From NCBI GenBank assembly GCA_029718625.1, contig CM056391.1:21241218-21305217 (forward strand): a stretch of DNA of 64,000 nt, given 5' to 3'. The DNA is from Synaphobranchus kaupii (lineage: Eukaryota; Chordata; Actinopteri; Anguilliformes; Synaphobranchidae). The translations under genes were made by a program, and so were the position numbers. Below, piece after piece: positions 11,201 to 21,470 of this stretch; the stretch's first letter is position 1; every line of letters begins with the position of its first letter. The notes beneath the pieces are model-generated. The model did no database searches, was not told the origin of the DNA, and saw only the letters and a program-made list of their open reading frames with translations.

Positions 11201-14200
11201 TCAGCACTAGTGTGTGGTAACATAACCACAATCCCACAATGTTTTAACATGGCTATGGCTATGTCTAAAACAAAACAGATAAGCAGATATTTGGTATGGT
11301 TTTAAAGCAGTGGACAAGCCAAAAGGAGTTTATGTTTGTATAGGCTGACAGCCCAATTTAATTTGTTTGTTTGATGTTCCATTTATTTTACGTTTACATT
11401 GCAAGAGCATGTGACTTTAAACACACTTTGTAATATGTTTACAATGGGATTTCTGAATGAGGCCAGGATCTAAAAATCTACTGCAAACAAGCTGCAGACA
11501 GAAAACCAAATTGAGGAAGAATTTTGGACAGGAAACCAAATATTGCAAGAGCAGTCTGATGTTGTGTGTTAGTGGCGCAGGCAGGGGTTAAAAAAAGTTG
11601 CATGCAGGGCTCTACTGCACGACAACCAGTAACAGGGATAAACTTTACTGGCTAGATGTTTAGTTTTAACCTTCCAACAACACCAATATGCTTCTGTATG
11701 GGGGTATTATTGTCTCAAAAATAAATAAATGTAACTGATCCACAAATAAATTAAACTGATCCACAAATGAATGCAACTGATTCACAAATAAATGCAGCTG
11801 ATTCACAAATAAATGTGACTGATCCGCAAATAAATGCGACCACAAATATGTTGCACTCACAAACAAATGTCTCCCGAACTAATAACTGTGCACTTATGCG
11901 TCGCTTGGCGCGTGTGGAATCGCGTGAATTTATTTGCAGAATTTTGAGACAATCCTCACAGCAAGATGTGCAAAAAGATGCACAAATAGCTTCTTTTTTT
12001 TAAAGTTTTTTTTTTTAACTGTGTCTACTGCAGCCAATCAGACATCCTTTCGATGAATCACACCTGGGCCACGTTCAATCTGAAAATTTTGCTACGGTTT
12101 CCGGGTTGAACGACATGTTTCCTCGAAACGGTGTGCAACGGGCTTTGAGGTACGTTTTCTCTCGTTTGGTGGGTGTGTCAGAGGCGTTACCCAATCAGCA
12201 GCGACGTGTATATAAACCCCGCCGTATTAAAAAGACAACGCTTGCGTAACACAACAGGGTGTTCAATAGGGGTGTCACGATACCGATTCGAAATCGAAAA
12301 TCGATCGAAATGAGCGTTCGATTTCGAACTTCGAAATCACAAGCTGGTTCGCGATTCTCCAAGTTTTTTTTTTTCTCTCCACCCCCGCCCCCCGCGCGCT
12401 CCTCTTAGCCTTTCATGTGATGGGTAAAATGTAAAAAAAAGTAGCCTACTTGGCCATCTCTAATGTAAGCGTTTCCGACAAAACGAAACTTGACGCCTTC
12501 CACTGCATTTTGTTCGTCCACGCAGGCGTGCGTCCGAAGAAAAAGAAACAACGATATTTCAAAGAAGACACAGCTGCTAGTTAACATTAGCTTACCGGTA
12601 GCCTGCATTACTTTTCGACACATGGCCACTGCCGGAGTCGGAGATGGAGAAACAGAACTGCGAAATCCTCCTGCTTCCCTCAAGTCACCGGTGTGGCAAC
12701 AGTTTGCCTTCCCCGTGAGTTATATAAACAACGAACGCGTCATTGACAAAAAAACGAGTTTGTCGGCTATGCTACACGCGAGTACCATACGCCACCTCAG
12801 GCAACACGTCAAATATGGCAGGACACATTCGCAGGCATCACAAAGAAATAGATTTGACTGGGAATAAAACATTGACACAGGCAACTCTTCCATTCTCATT
12901 TAGAGCCAAGCTTCCACAAAATTCAACTTGTTTGTAGCATCAGACATGCGACCCTATTCGGTGGTGGAGAACGCTGGATTTAAGCATTTAATGCAGAATG
13001 AATTGCCTTGACGACAATGTAAATGTAAATGACCGTTGTCAGGGCATAAAACCAATGTGTAAATTGTTAATAGCGTGGTAAATGTTCAACTGTTTATTAT
13101 TCTAGAGTCTAGTTTTGATAAAGCTCTTAACTGTTTAGGTGTGTTTAAATATTCTCATATTTTTGTTATTATTTATAATTGTTATTATTCAAATAAAAGT
13201 TACTTATTGAGAAACAAGTATTTTTCTTTACAAATCAAGACTTGATAGTCTAACAATGGCATAGCTATTAGTTAGACTATAGTGCTGGAAAAAAAAATAG
13301 TGCTGGAAAAAAAAATAGTGCTGGAAAAAAATCGAAAATCGAATTGAATCGTGACCTTAAAATCGAAAGTCAAAACGAATCGCGGATTTGGAGAATCGTG
13401 ACACCCCTAGTGTTCAACGCACCACCGTTTCAGTTTAAATAAACGTTTTGCTACGTTTTGTCGGGGCTGAACGCAGCCCAGGTTTCAGGCCACGGTTCTG
13501 CGAACTTCTCTAGCCCAAGGTACTTTCCTTACCTCAGTGACGACTGGAAGGCACTCGCTGCTTCCAAATGAATGCATTAAAGTTATATTGAAAAATACAC
13601 AAGGGCATCCTTCTAAGAATTCGCAAAATACAAGCGAAATACCTAGCTACTTGTTTGCAGCTATGGTTTGCAGCCTTGGGGGGGTAGTGTCATTACAGAA
13701 CTGAAGGCAACGAGGTAGTTGAACCACAACTTGACACACAGTATGTTAGCTAGCTACTGCTAGTTAGTCAGCAAGATGTTAGTTGTGGTATTTCAATTGC
13801 GAGACGTAACTTCTATAACTGTGCTCAATAAGCGTGCAAATTAGGTAACTAGTTAAATATAAGTCTGAAGTTGTAACTAGCAAACTGCATATGATGTCAG
13901 GATTGTTTACCCTTTTACAGCATCAATTTTGCCCGCACTGCCATAGCCTACGCTTTTTTTTAGTCAGCTCATCTCTGGGAATACTAATAGCACAGTAACT
14001 TAGCCTACAAAATATAAGATGATACCACAAATAATATCTTGCTGACATAAGTTATAACTCAGCTAGCTAGCTAACATTTCTGTGAAAGGACGGCAAATTA
14101 AACTTGAGGTTAAGTACACGCACGCACGCACGCACTCTCAAATCTCCAGTCTCAGCATTAACGGCCTGGTATTGACACTTCTTATTTCTGGCTTGAGCAA

Positions 14201-16608
14201 GGATCTCACTGCTGGAAGGGAGAGCCAGTCAAAAACACAAAGTCTGACACACATTCAGGCCCATTCCTCACCTGCAGCATGTAATCATGCGCCAACTTCG
14301 CATGACTTCAGCAGATTGGCTGAGTGCTTTTACAAAAAGAAAAAATATATTTTTAAAGTCTCAGCATTAATGGCCTGGTATTGACACTTCTTATTTCTGG
14401 CTTGAGCAAGGATCTCACTGCTGGAAGGGAGAGGCAGTCAAAAACACAAAGTCTGACACACATTCAGGCCCATTCCTCACTTGCAGCATGTAATCATGCG
14501 CCAACTTCGCATGACTAGAGCAGATTGGCTTTTACAAAAAAAAAAAAATTTAAAAAAGAAGCCTGCTGATGTGCATCAGGATTGACAACAAGCCAGATGC
14601 TTTTCATTGTTGTAATGAATGGTAAATGGCATACTGTTCTGCACAACTGTGGTGTGCTGGAGCCTTCCATCATATGAACATTACAGTACATGCTCTACAG
14701 TACAGCTGGGGTCATGGTCTTGGTTTTACAATGTTCCATATGAGAGTTTTCAGACGAGCTACATTAAAACTGCCACTAAATAAAGAAACACCTTCCCTAA
14801 ACACAATAATATGTGTTTAACATGTAAATAAATAAGGACATAATTCACTTTCATGAATTTAAGAACTACAATTTATATGCATTTGACGTTTCGATTAAGC
14901 CTCACCTGACATTCTCCTCTTTCAGTTTCCTAGCAGCTTGTTTTGATATTTTAATCTGCAAGTCCAGTCTGTGCAAGTAGTCCTTGGCAGACAGCTCCTC
15001 TGACTGGGAGGGTCGGCTGTTGAGCTCCTGGGTACTCAGGGCGGGTGAAGAATCTCCCTCGGTGTCCAGAATCACACTGGACCCTTCCGGTACCGCACAG
15101 CCATCACTGGCCTCGCTCTCAGGAGAATATAAAGTTGTGAGTCCATTGAAGAGCTCAGATTTCTCCGAGGGAACTGGAATGTTCAGACTGTTCCGTAAGA
15201 ATATACAATCATTCCCGAAAAGCTTGTTTGCCCTCTTTATTTGTTCCATCTATATTTGGCAAAATGGAAAGAAAGGAAAATAAAGGGGACATATGACAGA
15301 AAAACTACTCTGGGTATAATCTGGTCAGACTACTAAACAACTAGTGAATCAAAAATATTAAATGCACGCTACCACTTCCATGTAGATTCAGTCACTCCGC
15401 AAACATGTAGCGCTCTTAATATCATTGGCAAAGACTCAACAATGAATACTTTAAGCATAATATCTGAGTAGGCTACCACACAAGCCAGCAATGAAGACTG
15501 AGTTTTCAATTAAGTCATGCAAATAAAAATTATTTAACATGAAACATAAAGTATATATTATTCTACTTGAAATGAGAGTTATAGCCACCAGTAGATGTGT
15601 AGGCTACATTACAGCAATATCATGCATGTATCTAAAAACACTCACGGAAGATATTTTCCACTGTGGGCAAGTGAAGCATTTGGTGAAGTTAAGTAGGCTA
15701 GCTAGGCTATACTTTATTGCAGCCGTTACATTTGAATGATTACCGTTATTATTATTGCTCCAGCCGATTGTCATACCGACAGGTGTGATTTCTTCATAAA
15801 CATAAATGTAGAGATCACATACTAGAGAATGGTCTCCTAGCAGTTTCTGTTGCATTCACTGAGGAAGACCCTGAATCATGATAGCTGGAGTCTGGACTCC
15901 ACAAAAATGCACTCATCTACGCAGGCTACTTCCTGGTTATGAACCTATCCAGGTGGAAGCAGCCCATGACTTCAAGATTAGAAGAACTAGGTCTTGTGTA
16001 GTTTTATTTTCGGTGAATCGCTGTCATGTCATACTGTGCTGACCACTGTTTTAAATAGGCACGTGATTTTACGAATGCTAACCCCTCCGTTGATAGCGTG
16101 TTTTCTTATTTAGCTACCCCTTTTTATAGTGTGTAATTAGCGGACTGGCTAGCTAGCCCACCACCCACAGGCTATCGCAAGTTCGCAACGAGGTTATGTA
16201 GGCTTGATGATATGCATAACTCTAGGCGAATGTTTACTGATCACAATACAGTAGACTACGGTAAAGCTTTGCAGGAATTTACTTCTGCCTTGCACATTGT
16301 TTCATAATGTACACCACTGCTCACCAATCATTCTAACATTACACAGCTGATCTCATCCTTACCGTAACGCCGTATTTGAGCGCTATCCCTTGCAGCGTGT
16401 CACAGTCCGTAACCCGATGTGCGATATATTTTTCTCCCAAAGGTGCTGTGACGCTGGCTGTACTTCCATAGGACCGAGTCTTGGTTCGGGCCAAGCTCTG
16501 TGACAGTTCACTTTCAGACTCTGATCCGGACCGTAATCTGGGAAAGATGGGTTGCCCGAACCGACCGCCTCCATCCCGCAGTGGCAAGACTGGGGAAAAC
16601 TCCGCCAT
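8290..16608 (-). CDS. lysmd2: LysM and putative peptidoglycan-binding domain-containing protein 2
   Basis: Three coding exons on the - strand: 16608-16363 (82 codons), 15249-14906 and 8341-8290. Together they give 213 aa plus TGA; human LYSMD2 is about 215 aa. Start chosen at 16608 because the context is GAAGATGG and the product begins MAEFSPVLP, as in the family. The LysM domain spans about residues 61-105 (YIAHRVTDCDTLQGIA, then EQIKRANKL, FLRNSLNIPV) and is split by the first intron between the T and M codons. Residues 106-185 are acidic and Ser-rich. The C-terminal third has the conserved LDLQIKISKQAARKL helix, and the tail is short and acidic. No signal peptide or membrane segment is seen. 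Animal LYSMD2 has no established peptidoglycan-binding role. Intron 2 (8342-14905) is heavily loaded with transposons. Confidence 0.95.
9667..10319. mobile_element. MITE in lysmd2 intron 2
   Basis: Inverted termini TTAAAGAGTAAGTACACCC (left) and TTAAAAGTAAGTACACCC (right, opposite strand) bound 653 bp. No transposase is present; an 81-codon frame inside (9961-10206) has no recognisable domain. Confidence 0.65.
10540..10645 (+). repeat. 3' tail of a LINE-type retroelement
   Basis: Sequence ending in CATGCCAATAAAGCTCTTTG followed by a degenerate (GAACTGAATT)n tail. This AATAAAG-plus-short-tandem tail is typical of fish non-LTR elements. Only the 3' end is present. Confidence 0.5.
11066..11142. 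repeat. Duplicated copy of the lysmd2 upstream segment
   Basis: About 75 bases here, including ATGTATTCTTACCTATA and GATTAGGTAGCC, match 16656-16735, which lies just upstream of the lysmd2 start codon. The two copies are in the same orientation and differ by small indels. Confidence 0.6.
11709..11953. mobile_element. Small inverted-terminus element with 21-bp tandem repeats
   Basis: Termini ATTGTCTCAAAA and TTTTGAGACAAT are perfect 12-bp inverted repeats. Inside, about 11716-11850 consists of some six copies of a 21-bp unit like CAAATAAATGCAACTGATTCA. The unit length is a multiple of three, so it yields an open but spurious repetitive frame on the - strand. Confidence 0.6.
12267..13409 (+). 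mobile_element. hAT-superfamily element, internally deleted, with intact ends
   Basis: A 1143-bp element with inverted termini TAGGGGTGTCACGAT / ATCGTGACACCCCTA and a perfect 8-bp target duplication GTGTTCAA (12259-12266 and 13410-13417). The 8-bp duplication and terminus type identify hAT. It carries a decayed transposase N-terminus and lacks the catalytic core, so it is non-autonomous. Just inside both ends are runs rich in TCGAAAATCGA-like words that form secondary inverted repeats. Confidence 0.88.
12613..13011 (+). pseudogene. hAT transposase remnant with BED zinc finger
   Basis: The first frame starts at an ATG near 12622 and encodes SPVWQQFAFP, the aromatic start of a BED finger. After a run of A at about 12746-12753 the reading continues in another frame with VCRLC, GNTSNMAGHIRRHH (Cys-Cys-His-His ligands) and LTQATLPF. 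A second frame change near 12915 leads to DMRPYSVVENAGF, a conserved hAT transposase segment following the finger, then a stop. The RNase-H-like core and dimerisation region are deleted. At least two frameshifts make it non-functional. Related domesticated genes are the ZBED family, but nothing here suggests domestication. Confidence 0.82.
14149..14560. repeat. 209-bp tandem duplication in lysmd2 intron 2
   Basis: The unit beginning GTCTCAGCATTAA at 14149 is repeated from 14358, almost without change, through CATGTAATCATGCGCCAACT and the A-rich end. The second copy has a short deletion near GACTNNAGCAGATTGGCT. Two copies only; no coding content is recognisable. Confidence 0.85.
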
Positions 16609-16612
16609 CTTC
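16598..16612 (-). promoter_or_regulatory. YY1-like motif at the lysmd2 start codon
   Basis: The - strand reads AAGATGGCGGAG across the initiator ATG. AAGATGGCGGC is the YY1 consensus commonly found just downstream of transcription starts, often overlapping the start codon. This suggests a short 5' UTR and a housekeeping-type promoter immediately to the right (16610-16750). Inference from motif only. Confidence 0.4.
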
Positions 16613-17226
16613 TTTTCAATGAATAATGAGGCTGCTCTCTCTTATGATACGCCAGTCGAGTCTACACACACATGAGCAGTGATTCTGAATTCAAACGGTT
16701 GAATAATGTATTCTTACCTATACAGATTAGGTAGCCAAGAGTTCGCAAAAGCATTTTGGCAGGTGAGGTAAGCACCCTATAATTTGATACATTAAAAGTC
16801 TTATTCGTTACATTTACGTACTACAAGAATCAAAAGCCACGTTGTGTCTCAAATAAGTTTAATATGGGCTAAGGCAAAACCTCTCTACAAAATGAAAAAC
16901 ATCACGAAAAAATTACATTAGGCCTACAACTATTTATTTAAACCAATTAATGAATATTATTATTAATATTGGTCTATACATTTAATGTGGAAGAACTCAA
17001 ACCTATTCTTCTGACTGCTGCTGTAGGCCTAATTAGGGTTTGAGCCCGAAGGGCTGGTTTTATTATTTATTTATTTATTTTCTCCGCGTGTTTGCTAAAT
17101 TTCACGTGAGTTGGTACATCTTAGGCCGCATTTACACTGCAGGTCTTGATGCCCAGTTCCGATGTTTAGCCTATATCCGATTTTTTTGACCGCCTGTTTA
17201 CATCTACTTTTGAAAGTGACCCATAT

Positions 17227-20200
17227 CCATAGACTGTATAAAAATATGGACAAAGCCACTGTGACGTCACCCATTGCCTTTCCATGGCCTCGGAAAAACC
17301 AAATTGAAACACGGAAGTCTTTTTCGCCGGCTGTTTGGACGAACTGCGCCTGCTCAGTGGAGCCGACTTGACCTTTGCTTGGAGCAGGGTGAACCGGATA
17401 TGGTCTTCATGGGAGGGTCTCTGTCCAGGCACAGTATGATTGACAGTTCGGGGCGGAGATTCTGGAAAGCGGGAGAAGTTAGAAGCGGGAGCTCTGGTTT
17501 TATATTGCAAGCGAATTCACGGTAAGTTAAGCTAATGTTTATTATATCATTTCATTTTCACGGTTTTACTGTGTTATTTATTTGCATTGACTGTGTGAAA
17601 TTCGTCACATCATTGTGTTATGTTATAACGTTTATTCAGTTATCTTCAATTTACAGTACAATTTAAAGTACATTAATATTCCACCCAACTCAGATCGGAG
17701 GTAGGCTAATTCCATTAGCTAGCATACCAGCTTGACAGTGAGATTGGTTACGTTAGGCCTAGGCAGGCTAAGGCGAACATAGGGTAACGTTATGATTGCC
17801 ATTAACGATATTGACGGTCAATCAATCACATTTACGTACAAGACTACTTTTATTATAAATGTCCCGAAGAGCTGCTCTAAATAGGTAGCAAGCTGTCAGC
17901 AAGCTTGCGACCCAAAAAATCCGTCCAGGCCATAGACTGTATAAAAATAGGTCCTTGCGGGATTTCTAAATTCCTAAAAATGTCTGGTTAGGTTTTGCTC
18001 GTTCCAATAACCCAGCAGAGTAGCCTATTATGTTAATAATGCCCGCCCGAACCTGTCCTAATTTTTTTTGTGTGGATAAAATATACAATAGCTATATGAT
18101 CACCCTAGCTAACGCAAATCACAATGAAAGAAGATGAAATAACGTCAGCTGTGGTCATCTACGAAGCATTTTAATAAGAATCTATTTGCATGCGTGAAAA
18201 TTTCAGAAGTTTCCCACCCTAGTGCATGGTCTCATTACACAGACTGGTTGTAACCTTGAATTTTTAATGTCTTTTGCAGACACAACGATGGAAAGCCGAA
18301 GCCTCAACTGTGAGTTTCTGTACCCACCTTTCATTGTGAACCATTTTTCTTTTTTAATCACTGTGCCTTAAACTAGTCATTTACATAATATACTTGAGTG
18401 TATTTCTCTTTCATTGCTAATTTTTCAAGCGTAGCTCGCCTTATGCAATAGGACCAAACAGCATATTGACAATATTAAAGTATCATGTCTAGATTGTGGA
18501 TGATGTTTTTAATAGCTTGCATCCAGAATGTATCATTGTATATTGCAATGAGATGCATTTAATTTTATTCCTCTTACACAGCTAAAACTGTCTGGATAGT
18601 TGGTGACAGCTACTTTTTATTTTTTTAAATAGTATGGTCCATTCCCTTAAAGACTGAATCTACGGGAGGAGTTTCTCCAATCCTGGATTTAGCTTTTAAT
18701 GGAATAGGTTTTTTTTAAATGAAATGGGTCAGCTTTTCAAATTTTATGTGATGTTATATTTTGTATTATGATTTATTTTAATTAATGACATCTGTAGCTA
18801 TGCCATTGTTCACCCAACTCCCCCTGCTCTTCCTCATCCCTGTCCCGCATCTTCTCTCCCCCACCCCCCCATCTTGTCCTCTCCAGCCATGGCACCCCAT
18901 GGCCTTTCTTGCTTCCTGCTCCCTAAGCCGGTGTAGCTGTCAATAAATTTTTTTTTAAATTATCCAACTTGTTTTCATGTGTTCATTATTTGCATAACAG
19001 AATCATGCAGTAGGTGAAATAGCAAATATTACACAATATATAAACTAATCAAATGTCATTCAAAATGAAGCATAAATAAGGGCATCTGGTAGCCTAACTA
19101 CCCTCTACATTATACATGTTGTACAGCAATTAATTTTTGTAAGTACTTGCTCTGTAATGAGAATCAGACCCTTTATATAAATGTGGAAAAATGTAATTTG
19201 AGGTTTTTGTCTGCTTTTGTCTTTAAAATATTTAATACCCTCTTGCATTCACTTAAATAATGAGTACATAATGCACCAATACATTACCGCTCAAGATGGC
19301 CTTCCCCAGCGTGCACACAGTGTAGGTATAGCCACTGATGTAAATAAGTAACACATCCTGTAATCTCACTGAAAGACTAAGGAGGACCAGCTTGTGCTGC
19401 GACTTTAAATGTGTTAAAGGAGTGATTAAGATCATTCTTTTTTCACAAAGCAACTTGAAATCAGTACAATTCTTTTATGTATCCTTAAAAGATGGTCAGA
19501 TGTCCCTTGTGGCTGACAGGGTGAGTCTGTGGTCCATACATCCCGCACAGGATGGCGGCGTTTTCCTTTGTAATATGGATGCTGCACATTTGATAAGAGG
19601 GTCACCCACAGACTAGGACTGCGGTCCCCAACCCTATTCCTTGTGCTGTTTCAACCCCCAAATTTGGCACATCTGATTCTACAAATTAGCAGCTCAAGAT
19701 ATCATTTCATCACAGAATTAGTGATCTGTGTTAGTATTGATTATGTTGGTAACTTGAACAGCTGGTAATAAATTTACATCTGTAAAATAGAGAAAGGATA
19801 GAACAAGATCAGTTTTCATTTCATAATAGGGGACAAAAAACTCAAAGGTAACAAGAAGTTAGGGGTTTGACATAGGAGACAACAAAGTTCAGTAGCCTGT
19901 CTCAGTTCAAAAGCCCACTCACCACGTCAAGGTGCAGGCTGAGAGTGGGAACACAAGACAAGACACACATTTAGTACAAGACAAACCCTGACGAGACACA
20001 CATTAAAAATGACAAGGTCCACATAAAAGATCAAATTTGTACATGTTTATGCTGGCTGTAAGTGGTATTGTAATCCATGGGTCTTTGTAAGCGAGGACTT
20101 CCACAGTAAACACTTATGCCCCGTTTATGCGGGCTCTAAGTGATACTTGCAACAGTCATCCAGGGGTTATGTGTGTATATATAATATTATGTACATACAT

Positions 20201-20552
20201 GTTGACCAACCACTGCTGCAGCATGTCTTCATTAGCTAAAGGAAATCTATCAAAGAATAAAATGGTTATAATAGGCTGCGATCGGTTGCGATGCAGCTTA
20301 CAGAATTATAAAACTACCATCACAGATAAAAGTAGTCGGGCACCGAGGAATATGGTTTGAAATTAGACATTTGGATGATGTTAATTGCCAGAATTCAAAG
20401 CAAATTCTGTCTGAAATCTCATACAATATTCTATAATCCAAGGGTCATGGGAAAATATCAGACTATAATGTTAACGTTAGCCTATGTGGGAAAATATCAG
20501 ACTGTAATGTTAACGTTAGCCTAACGTTACCCTATTTTTATACAGTCCATGG
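17227..20552. mobile_element. Inner inverted-terminus element (CATAGACTGTATAAAAATA)
   Basis: Left terminus CCATAGACTGTATAAAAATA and right terminus, reversed, CCATGGACTGTATAAAAATA. The left end continues into CACTGTGACGTCACCCATTG, a widespread fish repeat start containing a perfect CRE (TGACGTCA). A third, direct copy of the terminus lies at 17934-17953. Borders are from the terminal match only; no target duplication is clear. Confidence 0.5.
18280..18947 (+). other. Gene-like splice signals and short spliced ORF inside the nested element
   Basis: A donor at 17522 (CACGG|gtaagt), a 30-base exon candidate 18280-18309 between tttgcag and gtgagt, and a third exon from 18798 (ctgtag acceptor). 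Joined, they give an ORF from the ATG at 18288 through 18946, 56 residues and Pro/Leu-rich, whose TAA stop lies inside an AATAAA (18942-18947). The acceptor at 18798 has a poor pyrimidine tract. This could be a decayed transposon gene or captured exons, or chance. I recognise no family. Confidence 0.2.
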
Positions 20553-20703
20553 TGGTGGCAAGTGGCGACACGAAAAACATGATAGCTAAATGACAGCTAA
20601 CGTTATGTCGGGTTTCCATCTCCATGAACACGTTTCCCACATGCTTTAAAAGTTATAAATAATGCTCAACCTAAAATGAATACCTCTAATGAAAAATACA
20701 CCA

Positions 20704-21470
20704 TGACTAATGCACGGTAACGTTAGCAATGTCGAAATTCACTCCACATAAAATGCACTTAGCCAGTGGAGAGCATAGGACGAAGTGCAATGTAGCTACA
20801 TGTCCACGATGAGACCGTTAACGTTAAATTACAAAGCTAAAAATAGACACAAAGGCTCACCAGGTCGATGTTTAATGGAATATAAGTTAACGTTACACAA
20901 CTGAAATTTGACTAACGTTACTTTTGACAGGTTTTACATCGTTAGCTAACGTTAAGTAGCCAAACCAAACGGTTTTGGGAGATAAAAGTTGCTAACTGCA
21001 CTAGCATACCGGTCTACGTATTATACAAAAGCGTTAGCTTGTCATGCTAGGTCGCGGTAGGTAGCGTAGGCTACTTCTGCAGGCTGTTATCTAATAAGGC
21101 TACTTACTTGGTAAAAAATAAAGTAATAAAAATTGTATTACCGAAAAAACTGGAGACTGCTTTTTGTTTGACTAATGCACGGTAACGTTAGCAATGTCGA
21201 AATTCACACCACATAAAATGCACTTAGCCAGTGGAGAGCATAGGACGAAGTGCAATGTAGGTTTTACATCGTTAGGTAACGTTAAGTAGCCAAACCAAAC
21301 GGTTTTGGGAGATAAAGGTGCTAACTCCACTAGCATACCGGTCTACGTAATATACGTTAGCTTGTCATGCTAGGTAGCGTAGGCTACTTCTGCAGGCTGT
21401 TATCTAATAAGGCTAACGTTACTTACTCGGTAAAAAATAAAGTAATAAAAAATGTCTCACCGAAAAAACT
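20704..21470. repeat. Tandem duplication, about 470-bp spacing
   Basis: The block from GACTAATGCACGGTAACGTT at about 20704 to the CGAAAAAACTGGAGA words near 21150 recurs from about 21170 to 21475 with an internal deletion of roughly 100 bp. A smaller duplication (GGGAAAATATCAGACT) lies at 20449-20525. Many AACGTTA words occur throughout. Confidence 0.75.

Larger units (their letters stand above)
12060..13500. mobile_element. Older inverted-terminus repeat split by an hAT insertion
   Basis: Left edge CACCTGGGCCACGTTCA and the reverse complement of the right edge, AACCTGGGCTGCGTTCA, match. Both are followed by TTTTGCTACG or a close relative. The outer element is therefore about 300 bp and was interrupted at GTGTTCAA by the hAT element listed next. 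Borders are approximate. Confidence 0.5.
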
